Positions 16,853 to 24,954 of a stretch of DNA of 64,000 nt are shown here, in pieces. The DNA lies in the NCBI RefSeq assembly GCF_000428945.1, contig NZ_AUAX01000021.1, forward strand, positions 62,001 to 126,000, read 5' to 3'. The notes beneath the pieces were generated by a model that was given only the letters and a program-made list of their open reading frames with translations, did not search any database and was not told where the DNA came from. Both the position numbers and the translations under genes were made by a program. How positions within the stretch are numbered: position 1 is the stretch's first letter; each line of letters opens with the position of its first letter. This DNA is from Hamadaea tsunoensis DSM 44101 (GTDB lineage Bacteria > Actinomycetota > Actinomycetes > Mycobacteriales > Micromonosporaceae).

Positions 16853-18928
16853 CTACGCCGTCAGACGGAAGACACGTGCGCTGGCCTCCGTGATCGGTGC
16901 GCTGAGCGCGAGCTCGGACCCGGTCAGTTCCGCGGTCCATCCACCGATGTCGCCGGGGAACAGGGCCTCAAGGCTCTTCCAGCGCACATCGCCGGGCAGC
17001 GTCAGTTTGATGTTCGCCGCGCCCTGCCCGGGGCGGTGCCATACGTACAGCAAGGCATGCGAGCCGTCAGCCGCCCGTAGCCCCAACGCGAGCCACGCAT
17101 CACTCCATCTCGGCAGGCCCAGCGGCCAGAACGGCAATGCCCGCGCCAACGTCGCACGCGTTACCTTGTACGCCGCCGCGGCATCGGCGACCAGCGTCCG
17201 ATGGTGCTCGGGCAAGCGGTACAGGAATCCCGACAAGTACAGCCGCCCGGCGAGACCGTTGACCAAGGTCAGAACCGTCAGCTCCCGCGACATCCAGTCC
17301 GCCGGGTACGCCCAGTTGCCCGACTGCTCGGGCAGCATCATCAGCGGCGCCGATACGGCGATGGGCGCATACAGCACCGCGTCTTCCTGGTCGGACGTCG
17401 ACTGAAGATGGGTCCGCGACAGCATCGCGTGATCCGAGCGCATGGCACCCGACGCGCAGTTTTCGATGACCAGCTGCGGGTGGCGGATCCGGATGCCGTC
17501 CAGCCAGTCCAACATCGCGCGGTTATGCCCGAGCAGCCCAGCGCCGGCCGCCCGGCCGGCGGTGTCCGTCCCGGCACCGGTGCGAATGTTGTAGTCGAGC
17601 TTGAGGTAACCGATGCCGTGCTGTGCCACCAGCCGGTCGACGACGCCGTCGACGTGTGCACGAGCGGCTGGATGGGCGAAGTCGAGGTGATAGCGGCCAT
17701 GCTCCACGGTCGGCCGGCCGTTTCGCTGCATGAAGGCCTCGGCGGGAAGCCGGTCGAACATGAGGCTGTTGACCCCGATGACTTCGGGTTCCAGCCACAG
17801 CCCGGGAACCATGCCGCGGTCGCGGATCCGGTCGAGGAGCTCGTCGAGGCCGCCCGGGAACCGGCGCGACGAGGGCATCCATTCGCCGACCGCGTCCCAC
17901 CATGTGCTGGTGTCGTCATACCATCCCGCGTCGATGCAGAAGTACTCCGCGCCGGCTTCGGCGGCCGCATCGATCAGCGGCAGGAGGCGGTCGGTGGTGG
18001 GGTCGGCCATCAGCGTGTTCATGTAGTCGTTGAAGACGAGCGGCAGGTCGGTGTCGACGGTCAGCCGGCTCACCCGGCGCCACGCGGTCAGCGCCGCGAC
18101 CGCCGATGCGAATCCGTGGTCGCCGAAGGCGAGTGTGGCTGGCACCGACGCGAAAGTCTCGCCGGGAGCCAGTGTGCATGAGAACTGGTGTTCTTCGTCG
18201 GTGGGCCCGAGTAGGGCCAGATGCAGCCCATCGTGGCTGCCCTGCAGTTGCCAGGTCCACGCACCGTTGTGTTCGACCTGCCAGCCCCAGGCCGCGCCGT
18301 CCTCATGGGTGAGGAAGGCCGCCGGCAACTCGTCGGCGGTAGAGGCGCTGCCGGTGCTGACGGCGCGTACGGCGCTGCGGGTTTGGACCGGCCGGCCGTC
18401 CGTTGCCAGCGTCGGCACGACGGTGTTCAACGGCTCGTCGTGCCAGCGGCCCTCGGCGAGCCAGGTGTTCTGGCCGCGGGTCAGCGTGTAGGCGCCGATG
18501 GCGTCGCCGGTGCGGCAGCCGAATCCGGAGAAGACCATCGAACTGACGGCGTGGAGCGTAACGGCCGCGGGTCCGTCGTTGCAGACGATGGTGTGGCAGC
18601 TGACTGCTGCGACCGTGTCATGGAGGCGCAGCTCTGAAATCGTAATCAGACCGGTTTCGGAGTCTTGCTGCCGGATGGCCAGCGTATGCCAGTTATCGTC
18701 GCGGGTGACCTGATGTGAGACGTAACGGAGCCGGCGCCCCACCGTGGAGGTCGTGTACAGGGTGCCCGACCATGCCCGGCTCTCGCCTGCGATCAGGACG
18801 TCGGCCATGCCGACCTGCGTAGCGCTGTCGTCGAGCTCGCGGTGAATCGGTGCGGCACTCCAGCGGGCCGGCTGATCCGGGTCGGTCATGACCCTCAGCC
18901 GAAGCGTGGAAGTGAGGTGTTCGATCAA
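16853..18928 (-). CDS. Alpha-galactosidase, glycoside hydrolase family 36
   Basis: 691 aa, near the usual GH36 length of about 700-730. It hydrolyses terminal alpha-galactosyl residues (melibiose, raffinose type). The start is TTG 18928 with GGAG 8 nt upstream. The N-terminal half is the beta-supersandwich domain. The TIM barrel begins near DYMNTLMADPT and contains FCIDAGWY, GLWLEPE, the nucleophile Asp445 in YLKLDYN and the acid/base Asp513 in TSDQED. There is no signal peptide, so it acts in the cytoplasm on imported oligosaccharides. Two LacI-type operators lie upstream (18969-18983, 19088-19102), matching those before the sugar importer. Other GH36 specificities cannot be excluded. Confidence 0.93.
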   Translation of the reverse strand: MIEHLTSTLRLRVMTDPDQPARWSAAPIHRELDDSATQVGMADVLIAGESRAWSGTLYTTSTVGRRLRYVSHQVTRDDNWHTLAIRQQDSETGLITISELRLHDTVAAVSCHTIVCNDGPAAVTLHAVSSMVFSGFGCRTGDAIGAYTLTRGQNTWLAEGRWHDEPLNTVVPTLATDGRPVQTRSAVRAVSTGSASTADELPAAFLTHEDGAAWGWQVEHNGAWTWQLQGSHDGLHLALLGPTDEEHQFSCTLAPGETFASVPATLAFGDHGFASAVAALTAWRRVSRLTVDTDLPLVFNDYMNTLMADPTTDRLLPLIDAAAEAGAEYFCIDAGWYDDTSTWWDAVGEWMPSSRRFPGGLDELLDRIRDRGMVPGLWLEPEVIGVNSLMFDRLPAEAFMQRNGRPTVEHGRYHLDFAHPAARAHVDGVVDRLVAQHGIGYLKLDYNIRTGAGTDTAGRAAGAGLLGHNRAMLDWLDGIRIRHPQLVIENCASGAMRSDHAMLSRTHLQSTSDQEDAVLYAPIAVSAPLMMLPEQSGNWAYPADWMSRELTVLTLVNGLAGRLYLSGFLYRLPEHHRTLVADAAAAYKVTRATLARALPFWPLGLPRWSDAWLALGLRAADGSHALLYVWHRPGQGAANIKLTLPGDVRWKSLEALFPGDIGGWTAELTGSELALSAPITEASARVFRLTA

Positions 18929-18968
18929 GGGAGGCGCTCCGCTCTCGACAGGAAACTACGAGGCTCAG

Positions 18969-18983
18969 TGATAGCGCATATCA
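18969..18983. promoter_or_regulatory. LacI-type operator, copy 1 (alpha-galactosidase)
   Basis: TGATAGCGCATATCA, with arms TGATA/TATCA, lies 41 bp upstream of the TTG start at 18928. It matches copy 2 at 13 of 15 positions or better and shares TGwTAGCGCryrTCA with the site at 20337. Confidence 0.6.
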
Positions 18984-19087
18984 AAAACTGGGGCAAGAGT
19001 TCGCCGGAAACCCGCCGGATTAAGTTCGATATGCCTGTTAAGCAACGATAAAAGAGCGCTAGCGGGCCCAGATATCGGACAAAATTG

Positions 19088-19102
19088 TGATAGCGCACAT
19101 CA
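19088..19102. promoter_or_regulatory. LacI-type operator, copy 2
   Basis: TGATAGCGCACATCA, between the LacI gene at 19165-20193 and the alpha-galactosidase gene. It is 105 bp from copy 1 (ten helical turns), a spacing that would allow looping by a tetrameric LacI protein. Confidence 0.6.
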
Positions 19103-19164
19103 AAAATCGGACGCGGAGACACGGATCCGACTCCCTCGGGGGGAGAGCGTAGGTCGGGATCCGA

Positions 19165-20193
19165 CTAGCTGCGGCGCGTCGGCGCCGGACCGGTGGTGTC
19201 CCGCACCACCAAGGACGCGGTCAAGGGCCGGGCCGTCAGCGTCTCCGCCTCGTCCATGCACGCTTCCAGCAGCCGGAAGGCCTCGCGCCCCAGCTCCGCG
19301 AAGTCCTGCCGTACCGAGGTCAGCGCAGGCAGCCACATGGCCGCCAGCGGCTCGTCGTCGAAGCCGATCACGCTCACGTCCTGCGGCACCTTGCGCTGGG
19401 CCTCGTGCATCGCGCGCAGCACGCCGATGGCGACCATGTCGTTGCCGCAGAAGACGGCGGTCACGTCCGGATCAGCGGCCAGGCTGCGCCCGATCTCGTA
19501 GCCCGACAAGTGATGCCAGGTCGCGACGGCATGCGACGGTACGGGGGCGTTCGCGGCATGCAGCGCGGCGAGCCAGCCGGACGTGCGGCCCCACGCGGTG
19601 CTGCCGCTGGGCAGTGCGACGTGGTGCACGGTCTTGTGGCCCAGCCCCAGCAGGTACGTGACCGCCACCTCGGCTGCCTGCCGCTCGGCGATCTCCAGCC
19701 GGGGGATACCCGACCGTCGCGACAGCGCGTTGCCGGCGGCGGTAGCGGGCAGATCCGCGGGCAACGCCTCCAGCGCGGCCTGGCCGTGCTCGTCGAAGCA
19801 CAGCACGATGACGCCGGCGACCGGCTGCGACAACGCGATGCCGACCGCGGCCTTGGCGGCCATGGGATCGGTGGACTCGATGACCGTGATCATCGTAAGG
19901 TAGCCCGCCGTCCGAGCTGCCTGCTCGATGCCCTCAAGCGTCATCATGTAGCCGTATCGCGACGTGTTCGCGGCGAGAACCGCGATCATCGACGGCCGGC
20001 CCTTGGCCAGCGCCCGCGCCGCCGCGTTCGGCCGGAAGCCGAGTTCGTCGATCGCCTGCATCACCAGCGCGCGGCGCTTCGCGCTGACCGGAACCGAGCC
20101 GGTCAGTACGCGGGAGACGGTCGGTACGGAGACACCAGCTGCTGCCGCCACGTCGGCGATCGTCGGCGGCCTACGGCTGTCGGTGGTTGACAC
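19165..20193 (-). CDS. LacI family transcriptional regulator (likely local sugar repressor)
   Basis: 342 aa from GTG 20193 with GGAAGGA upstream. HTH: PTIADVAAAAGVSVPTVSRV followed by LTGSVPVSAKRR. The sugar-binding domain is complete, ending with the 'VPQDVSVIGFDDEPLAAMWLPALTSVRQ' region. The gene sits between the alpha-galactosidase and the divergent ABC importer, and near-identical operators flank it on both sides. It is therefore the best candidate for the repressor of both units, and it may also regulate itself through the sites at 20314-20351. The inducer is probably a galactoside. Confidence 0.93.
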   Translation of the reverse strand: MSTTDSRRPPTIADVAAAAGVSVPTVSRVLTGSVPVSAKRRALVMQAIDELGFRPNAAARALAKGRPSMIAVLAANTSRYGYMMTLEGIEQAARTAGYLTMITVIESTDPMAAKAAVGIALSQPVAGVIVLCFDEHGQAALEALPADLPATAAGNALSRRSGIPRLEIAERQAAEVAVTYLLGLGHKTVHHVALPSGSTAWGRTSGWLAALHAANAPVPSHAVATWHHLSGYEIGRSLAADPDVTAVFCGNDMVAIGVLRAMHEAQRKVPQDVSVIGFDDEPLAAMWLPALTSVRQDFAELGREAFRLLEACMDEAETLTARPLTASLVVRDTTGPAPTRRS

Positions 20194-20313
20194 CAGTCTC
20201 GTCCTTCCATCGGGCGAGTGGAGGTTACTGCGTTCACCGCCGACTCGCTGGTTCGACCCTCACGCCGTCAGGGGGATGTATCGAATTTGACGCCAGGGCT
20301 TGACGGGCCGCTC

Positions 20314-20327
20314 TGATAGCGGTTTCA
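20314..20327. promoter_or_regulatory. LacI-type operator, copy 3
   Basis: TGATAGCGGTTTCA, a 14-bp imperfect palindrome with the central CG typical of LacI operators. It is in the region between the divergent LacI gene (start 20193) and the importer genes. Confidence 0.5.
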
Positions 20328-20335
20328 TTTCGACC

Positions 20336-21376
20336 ATGTTAGCGCGTGTCACGGTCCCAAGCCATAGCGCACTGGCCCGCGTAGCCGACCGGCTGCGTGA
20401 TCAATCTGCGTCCAGCCTGCAGCGGAACGTACAACATCGGAGGTGCGCCACGAAACGCGCAGCCCTGGCGGACACCCCTCCGCCGCGACCACGCGAGCGG
20501 TACTCGCTGCGCGAAAGCGCGACCGCCTGGGTGTTCGTCTCGCCCGCAGCACTGGGGTTCGTGGTGTTCTTCCTCTGGCCCGCCCTGCGCGAGCTGTACC
20601 TGAGCTTCACCAAGTACAACCTGGCCGGCACTCCGCAGTGGGTCGGACTCGACAACTACGACAACCTGATTCACGACGACGTGTTCTGGAACTCGATCAA
20701 GGTCACGGTCGAATACGTGATCATCAACATCGGGGTGCAGACCGCCGCCGCCATCGGCATCGCGTACCTGATTTTCCGGGTCACCCAGTCATTGGCCGTG
20801 CGCAGCATCCTGCTGATGCCATTCCTCGTGGCGAACGTCGTGGTGGCCATCGTGTGGATGTGGATGCTCGACTACAACCTCGGCATCGTCAACCACGTGC
20901 TCGGCTGGTTCGGCGCCGAGCCGACGGCGTGGCTCGGCAGCGACACTTGGGCGATCCCCTCCATCGCGCTGATCAACGTCTGGCGGTTCGTCGGTTACAC
21001 CGCCCTGCTGCTGTTCGCCGGCATGCAGACCGTTCCCAAGAACCTCTACGAAGTCGCCGACCTCGACGGTGCCAGCGAATGGCGCACGTTCTGGGGGATC
21101 ACCATGCCGATGATCCGGCCCGTGTTCGCGATGGTCATGATCCTTTCCATCATCGGCTCGTTCCAGATCTTCGACACCGTGGCCGTCACGACGAAAGGCG
21201 GCCCGGTCAACTCCACCCGCGTACTGCAGTACTACGTCTACGAGCAGGCGTTCGTCCGATCGCACTACGGCTACGCGGCGGCCATCTCCGTGGTGGTGTT
21301 CGTCATCCTCGCCGCGCTGGCGGCTTTCCAGCTGAAGGTCCTGCGGGCCGGCGATTCCGATCTGAGCGGAGGCTGA
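20336..21376 (+). CDS. Carbohydrate ABC transporter permease (MalF/UgpA type)
   Basis: Inner-membrane permease with six hydrophobic segments; the 'ATAWVFVSPAALGFVVFFLWPAL' region is the first one. The EAA-loop region reads LYEVADLDGASEWRTFWGIT. The start is uncertain. ATG 20336 is the most downstream conventional start before the first membrane segment. However, GGAGG at 20439-20443 is followed 6 nt later by ACG AAA CGC (20450), where related permeases would begin, giving about 308 aa. The ~38 residues between are unlike the family. It forms the importer with the next two genes, only 3 nt upstream of the second permease gene. The likely substrate is an alpha-galactoside, inferred from the GH36 gene and shared operators. 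Confidence 0.88.
   Translation: MLARVTVPSHSALARVADRLRDQSASSLQRNVQHRRCATKRAALADTPPPRPRERYSLRESATAWVFVSPAALGFVVFFLWPALRELYLSFTKYNLAGTPQWVGLDNYDNLIHDDVFWNSIKVTVEYVIINIGVQTAAAIGIAYLIFRVTQSLAVRSILLMPFLVANVVVAIVWMWMLDYNLGIVNHVLGWFGAEPTAWLGSDTWAIPSIALINVWRFVGYTALLLFAGMQTVPKNLYEVADLDGASEWRTFWGITMPMIRPVFAMVMILSIIGSFQIFDTVAVTTKGGPVNSTRVLQYYVYEQAFVRSHYGYAAAISVVVFVILAALAAFQLKVLRAGDSDLSGG
20337..20351. promoter_or_regulatory. LacI-type operator, copy 4
   Basis: TGTTAGCGCGTGTCA, sharing TAGCGC and the TCA end with copies 1 and 2. If translation of the permease began at ATG 20336 this operator would lie inside the coding region, which argues for a later start. Confidence 0.5.
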
Positions 21377-21379
21377 CCG

Positions 21380-22303
21380 ATGAAGGCCCCAATGAACCTG
21401 CACACAGCGACCGCTCGGCGAACCACGGACCGGACCCGCCGGCGGCGCGTCGGGGCGTGGATCACCCTGATGCTGCTCATGGCCGTGACCCTGTTCCCGT
21501 TCTACTGGATGCTGCGTACCGCGCTGTCCAACAACCGGTCACTGCCCAGCGATCCCGGCTCGCTCCTGCCCGTGGACTTCACCTGGGGGCCGTTCAAGCG
21601 GGTCCTCGGCCTGTCCACCCTGCAGCAGGCACAAGCCGAAGGCGGATCCGGAGCCGAACTGCACTTCTGGCGGTACCTGCTCAACACGGTCATCGTTGCG
21701 ACAACGATCACCGCGGGCCAGGTCTGGTTCTGCTCGATGGCGGCCTACGCGTTCGCCCGGCTGCGCTGGCGCGGCCGCGACAAGGTGTTCTTCGCCTTCC
21801 TCACGGCGCTGATGGTTCCGCCCGTCTTCACCGTGCTGCCGAACTTCCTGCTCATGAAGGACCTCGGCCTGCTCAACACCTACGCCGCCATCGTGCTGCC
21901 GTACTTCTTCATGACGCCGTTCGCCGTGTTCTTCATGCGGCAGTTCTTCCTCGGCATCAGCAAGGAAGTCGAGGAGGCCGCCCGGCTCGACGGGGCGGGA
22001 CCGGCGCGCCGGTTCTTCAGCATCATCCTGCCGATGAGCTGGGCTCCCATCACGACGCTAGCCCTGCTGACCTACATCACCGCCTGGAACGAATACTTCT
22101 GGCCGCTGATCGCCGGGTCGAAGGAGGAAAGCCGCGTCCTCACCGTCGCCCTGGCGTCCTTCCGCCAATCAACGCCCGGCATCGCACCCGACTGGGCAGG
22201 ACTCATGGCGGCATCGCTGGTCGCCGCCGCCCCGATCCTCCTGCTCTTCCTGATCTTCGGACGGAAGGTCGTGAACTCGATCGGCTTCTCCGGCCTGAAG
22301 TAA
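21380..22303 (+). CDS. Carbohydrate ABC transporter permease (MalG/UgpE type)
   Basis: 307 aa, six hydrophobic segments. The N-terminus is basic and followed by the first span (WITLMLLMAVTLFPFYWM). The EAA motif EEAARLDGAGPARRFFSIIL lies near residues 195-214 and the family's C-terminal 'GLK' ending is present. The start ATG has GGAGG 7 nt upstream. It is the partner of the preceding permease. No ATPase gene is in the operon, as is usual in actinomycetes where a shared MsiK-type ATPase serves several importers. Confidence 0.93.
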   Translation: MKAPMNLHTATARRTTDRTRRRRVGAWITLMLLMAVTLFPFYWMLRTALSNNRSLPSDPGSLLPVDFTWGPFKRVLGLSTLQQAQAEGGSGAELHFWRYLLNTVIVATTITAGQVWFCSMAAYAFARLRWRGRDKVFFAFLTALMVPPVFTVLPNFLLMKDLGLLNTYAAIVLPYFFMTPFAVFFMRQFFLGISKEVEEAARLDGAGPARRFFSIILPMSWAPITTLALLTYITAWNEYFWPLIAGSKEESRVLTVALASFRQSTPGIAPDWAGLMAASLVAAAPILLLFLIFGRKVVNSIGFSGLK

Positions 22304-22352
22304 ATCAACGCATAGCGATCAATTCCTGAATTCATGTCAAGAGAGGTCTGTT

Positions 22353-23702
22353 ATGTACCTTAAGTTGAGAAGCGGTGCGGCCGCAGCCATCCTGGCGGCA
22401 GGACTCGTCGCCAGCGGCTGCAGCTCCACCGCCGGCTCCAACAACGACGGCTCGGCCGACCTGACCTACTGGCTGTGGCAGTCCAACCAGCAGCCGGCCT
22501 ACCAGTCGTGCGCGGACAAGTTCCACACCGCGAACCCCAACATCAAAGTGACGATCGAGCAGTACGCATGGGGCGACTACTGGGACAAGCTGACCACGTC
22601 CCTGGCCTCGGGCAGCGGTCCCGACGTCTTCACCGATCACCTGGCCAAGTACGCCGATTTTGTCGCCAAGCAGCAGATCCTGCCCATCGATGACATGGTC
22701 AAGACCGACAGCGTACCGACCGACATCTACCAGCCAGGGCTCGCCGATCTGTGGGTGCACAAGGACGGCCACCGCTACGGCCTGCCCAAGGACTTCGACA
22801 CCGTCGCCTACTTCTACAACACGAAGATGTTCCAGGACGCGGGCATCACCAAGGATCAGGCCGCCGCCTGGACCTGGAATCCTCAGGACGGCGGCTCGCT
22901 GGAGAAGGCGATCGCGCACCTGACCGTCGACAAGAACGGCAAGCGCGGCGACGAACCGGGCTTCGACAAGAGCAAGGTCAAGACCTACGGGCTGTCGGCC
23001 GGCGAAGGCTCGGGCGGCCCCTACGGCCAGCAGTACTGGAGCGCGTACGCTGCCAGCACCGGCTGGACCTTCACCGACAAGAACCCGTGGGGTACCCACT
23101 ACAACTACGACGACCAGCGCTTCCAGGACACCGTCGCCTGGTACCACAGCCTGATGGACAAGGGGTACATGAACCCCCTGGAGACCACCACGGGATCGGA
23201 CCCCGTCGCCAACTTCGGCGCCGGCAAGTTCGCGATGGCGATGGACGGTGACTGGAACACCGAGGCGTACTTCGGCCTCAAAGACGTGAAGGTCGACATC
23301 GCCCCCACGCCCGTCGGCCCGTCAGGCAAGCGCGCCAGCATGTACAACGGTCTGTCGGACGCGATCAACGCCTCGACATCGCACAAGGATGCCGCGTGGA
23401 AGTGGGTCAAGTACCTGGCCTCTGCGGACTGCCAGAACGTCGTCGGGCAGACGGGCGTGGTCTTCCCCGCCATCCCGCAGGCGACCGACAAGGCACAGGC
23501 CGCCTTCCAGGCCAAGGGCGTTGACGTCGACGCGTTCCTCGTCCACGTCAAGGACCACACCACCTTCCTTTTCCCGATCACCGACAACGCGGCAGACGTC
23601 AACACGATCATGACGACTGAGATGGACGCCATCCTGTCGGGCAAGAAGGCGGCCAGCGATTTGAAGCAGGCCAACGATCAGGTCAACGCCCTGTTCAAGT
23701 AG
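22353..23702 (+). CDS. Extracellular sugar-binding lipoprotein
   Basis: 449 aa, family 1 solute-binding protein. The signal peptide MYLKLRSGAAAAILAAGLVA ends in a lipobox with SGC (Cys23). The mature protein has DLTYWLWQSN, ASGSGPDVFTDH and the conserved WKWVKYLASAD region. It delivers an oligosaccharide to the two permeases. It comes after the permeases rather than before them. The 49-bp gap contains the small symmetric element AATTCCTGAATT (22321-22332) and GAGAGG ahead of the ATG. A strong terminator follows the stop codon. Confidence 0.93.
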   Translation: MYLKLRSGAAAAILAAGLVASGCSSTAGSNNDGSADLTYWLWQSNQQPAYQSCADKFHTANPNIKVTIEQYAWGDYWDKLTTSLASGSGPDVFTDHLAKYADFVAKQQILPIDDMVKTDSVPTDIYQPGLADLWVHKDGHRYGLPKDFDTVAYFYNTKMFQDAGITKDQAAAWTWNPQDGGSLEKAIAHLTVDKNGKRGDEPGFDKSKVKTYGLSAGEGSGGPYGQQYWSAYAASTGWTFTDKNPWGTHYNYDDQRFQDTVAWYHSLMDKGYMNPLETTTGSDPVANFGAGKFAMAMDGDWNTEAYFGLKDVKVDIAPTPVGPSGKRASMYNGLSDAINASTSHKDAAWKWVKYLASADCQNVVGQTGVVFPAIPQATDKAQAAFQAKGVDVDAFLVHVKDHTTFLFPITDNAADVNTIMTTEMDAILSGKKAASDLKQANDQVNALFK

Positions 23703-23710
23703 CAGACACC

Positions 23711-23758
23711 GGTGCGCAGGCCCGCGGCCGCGACCGCACGGCCCCGGGCCTGCGCACC
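23711..23758 (+). terminator. Terminator of the sugar importer operon
   Basis: Perfect 14-bp arms (23711-23724 and 23745-23758) start 8 nt after the binding-protein stop. The hairpin also shows that the LacI gene downstream should start at 23781, not at the in-frame start inside the hairpin. Confidence 0.75.
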
Positions 23759-23780
23759 GAGCTGGGTACGTTCGGACCCG

Positions 23781-24830
23781 ATGCGGGATGATGTGGACGT
23801 GCCGTCCAACGAACCCCGCGGCGCGCCGCGGATCAGAGATGTCGCGGCTGAAGCCGGGGTGTCATACCAAACGGTCTCCCGTGTCCTCAACGGATCGCCC
23901 CGCGTCCTTCCAGAGACCCACCGCAAGGTAGTCGAAGCCATCGAGCGAACCGGGTTCCGCCCGAACCGCTCGGCCCGGACGCTGCGCTCGGGACGTGCTC
24001 GCTCCGTGGCGGTGGTGACTCCCGACACGATGCTCTACGGATACGCCGCCACTCTGCGAGGCATCGAAGAAGCCGCTAGAGCCGCGGGACTGTCCGTGGG
24101 TATCCGCGTCGTGGAATCCGAACGAACCGAGGACGTCCAGCGCGCCACCGACGAACTCGCCGACCCAAGCGCGGGTGCGGTCATCGTCCTGGGATTCGAC
24201 CGCGTCGGCATCACGGTCCTGGACCACCTCAACCCGGACGTGCCCACGGTCGCGGCCGTCGAACCAGCCGCCGTCGTACGGGCCGGCATCCCGGCCTTGC
24301 GGATAGATGAGCGGACCGGCGCCGCGACAGCGACCGCCCACCTGCTCGAGCTCGGCCACGCCACCGTCCACCACATAGCCATCCCGTTCAAGGAACGTGG
24401 CAACGACCGCCAGGCCGGCTGGAGCGACGCGCTCACAGCCGCAGGCGTCGTACCGCCACCGGTGTTGCGAGCCGGCTGGGACATGCGTGCGGCCTATCAG
24501 GCCGGCCTGCAGCTGGCCGCGGACCCTCAGGTCACGGCCATCTTCGCCGGCAACGACGACCTTGCCCTCGCCGTTCGCCGGGCACTCTACGACGCCGGCC
24601 GGCAAGTCCCGACCGACGTCAGCCTCGTCGGCTTCGACGACGCCCCCGGTTCGGCGTATATGACCCCAGCGTTGACCACCGTTCGCATGGACTTCGCAGC
24701 ACTCGGCAAAGCATGCGTCGATGCGGCTCAAGCCGTTCTCGTCGGCGCCTTTCAGCCAGACGTCATGCTTCCCGTGCCTGAGCTGATCATCCGTGAGACA
24801 ACGGCCCGCCACCGCCCCGCTCGCGTGTAA
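23781..24830 (+). CDS. LacI family transcriptional regulator
   Basis: 349 aa from ATG 23781, chosen because the upstream in-frame start lies within the terminator hairpin. HTH: PRIRDVAAEAGVSYQTVSRV then LNGSPRVLPETHRK. The sugar-binding domain is complete, with VPTDVSLVGFDDAPGSAYMT near the C-terminus. It precedes the secreted glycosidase gene in the same direction; between them is the LacI-like operator TGTTAACGTTCACA (24862-24875). Probably the local repressor of that glycosidase. No Shine-Dalgarno sequence is evident, so a leaderless or later GTG start is possible. Confidence 0.92.
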   Translation: MRDDVDVPSNEPRGAPRIRDVAAEAGVSYQTVSRVLNGSPRVLPETHRKVVEAIERTGFRPNRSARTLRSGRARSVAVVTPDTMLYGYAATLRGIEEAARAAGLSVGIRVVESERTEDVQRATDELADPSAGAVIVLGFDRVGITVLDHLNPDVPTVAAVEPAAVVRAGIPALRIDERTGAATATAHLLELGHATVHHIAIPFKERGNDRQAGWSDALTAAGVVPPPVLRAGWDMRAAYQAGLQLAADPQVTAIFAGNDDLALAVRRALYDAGRQVPTDVSLVGFDDAPGSAYMTPALTTVRMDFAALGKACVDAAQAVLVGAFQPDVMLPVPELIIRETTARHRPARV

Positions 24831-24861
24831 CAGTCTGGTAACACCCACTAGTTCCGGCCGA

Positions 24862-24875
24862 TGTTAACGTTCACA
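24862..24875. promoter_or_regulatory. LacI-type operator before the secreted glycosidase
   Basis: TGTTAACGTTCACA, symmetric at 12 of 14 positions with the central AACGTT core typical of LacI-family sites. It lies 80-93 bp before the glycosidase ATG and 32 bp after the LacI stop. Confidence 0.6.
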
Positions 24876-24885
24876 CTTCCGGGTA

Positions 24886-24909
24886 GTCCATGTGATCGAT
24901 CACATGGAC
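24886..24909. promoter_or_regulatory. 24-bp perfect palindrome before the secreted glycosidase
   Basis: Twelve-base arm GTCCATGTGATC followed directly by its exact complement, centred between 24897 and 24898. It is 46 bp upstream of the glycosidase ATG and just after the LacI-like operator. A second regulator's site is the likeliest reading. It contains TGTGA-N4-TCACA, two bases too tight for a classical CRP site. A hairpin without a loop is a weaker alternative. Confidence 0.5.
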
Positions 24910-24954
24910 AATCGTGAATCACAAATCCCTCACCCCTCTCCGAGGAGGCACTCG

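Noticed and set aside
24886-24909. Reading the 24-bp palindrome as a CRP site
   Set aside because: TGTGA and TCACA are separated by 4 bp, not 6, and the symmetry extends well beyond the CRP core.
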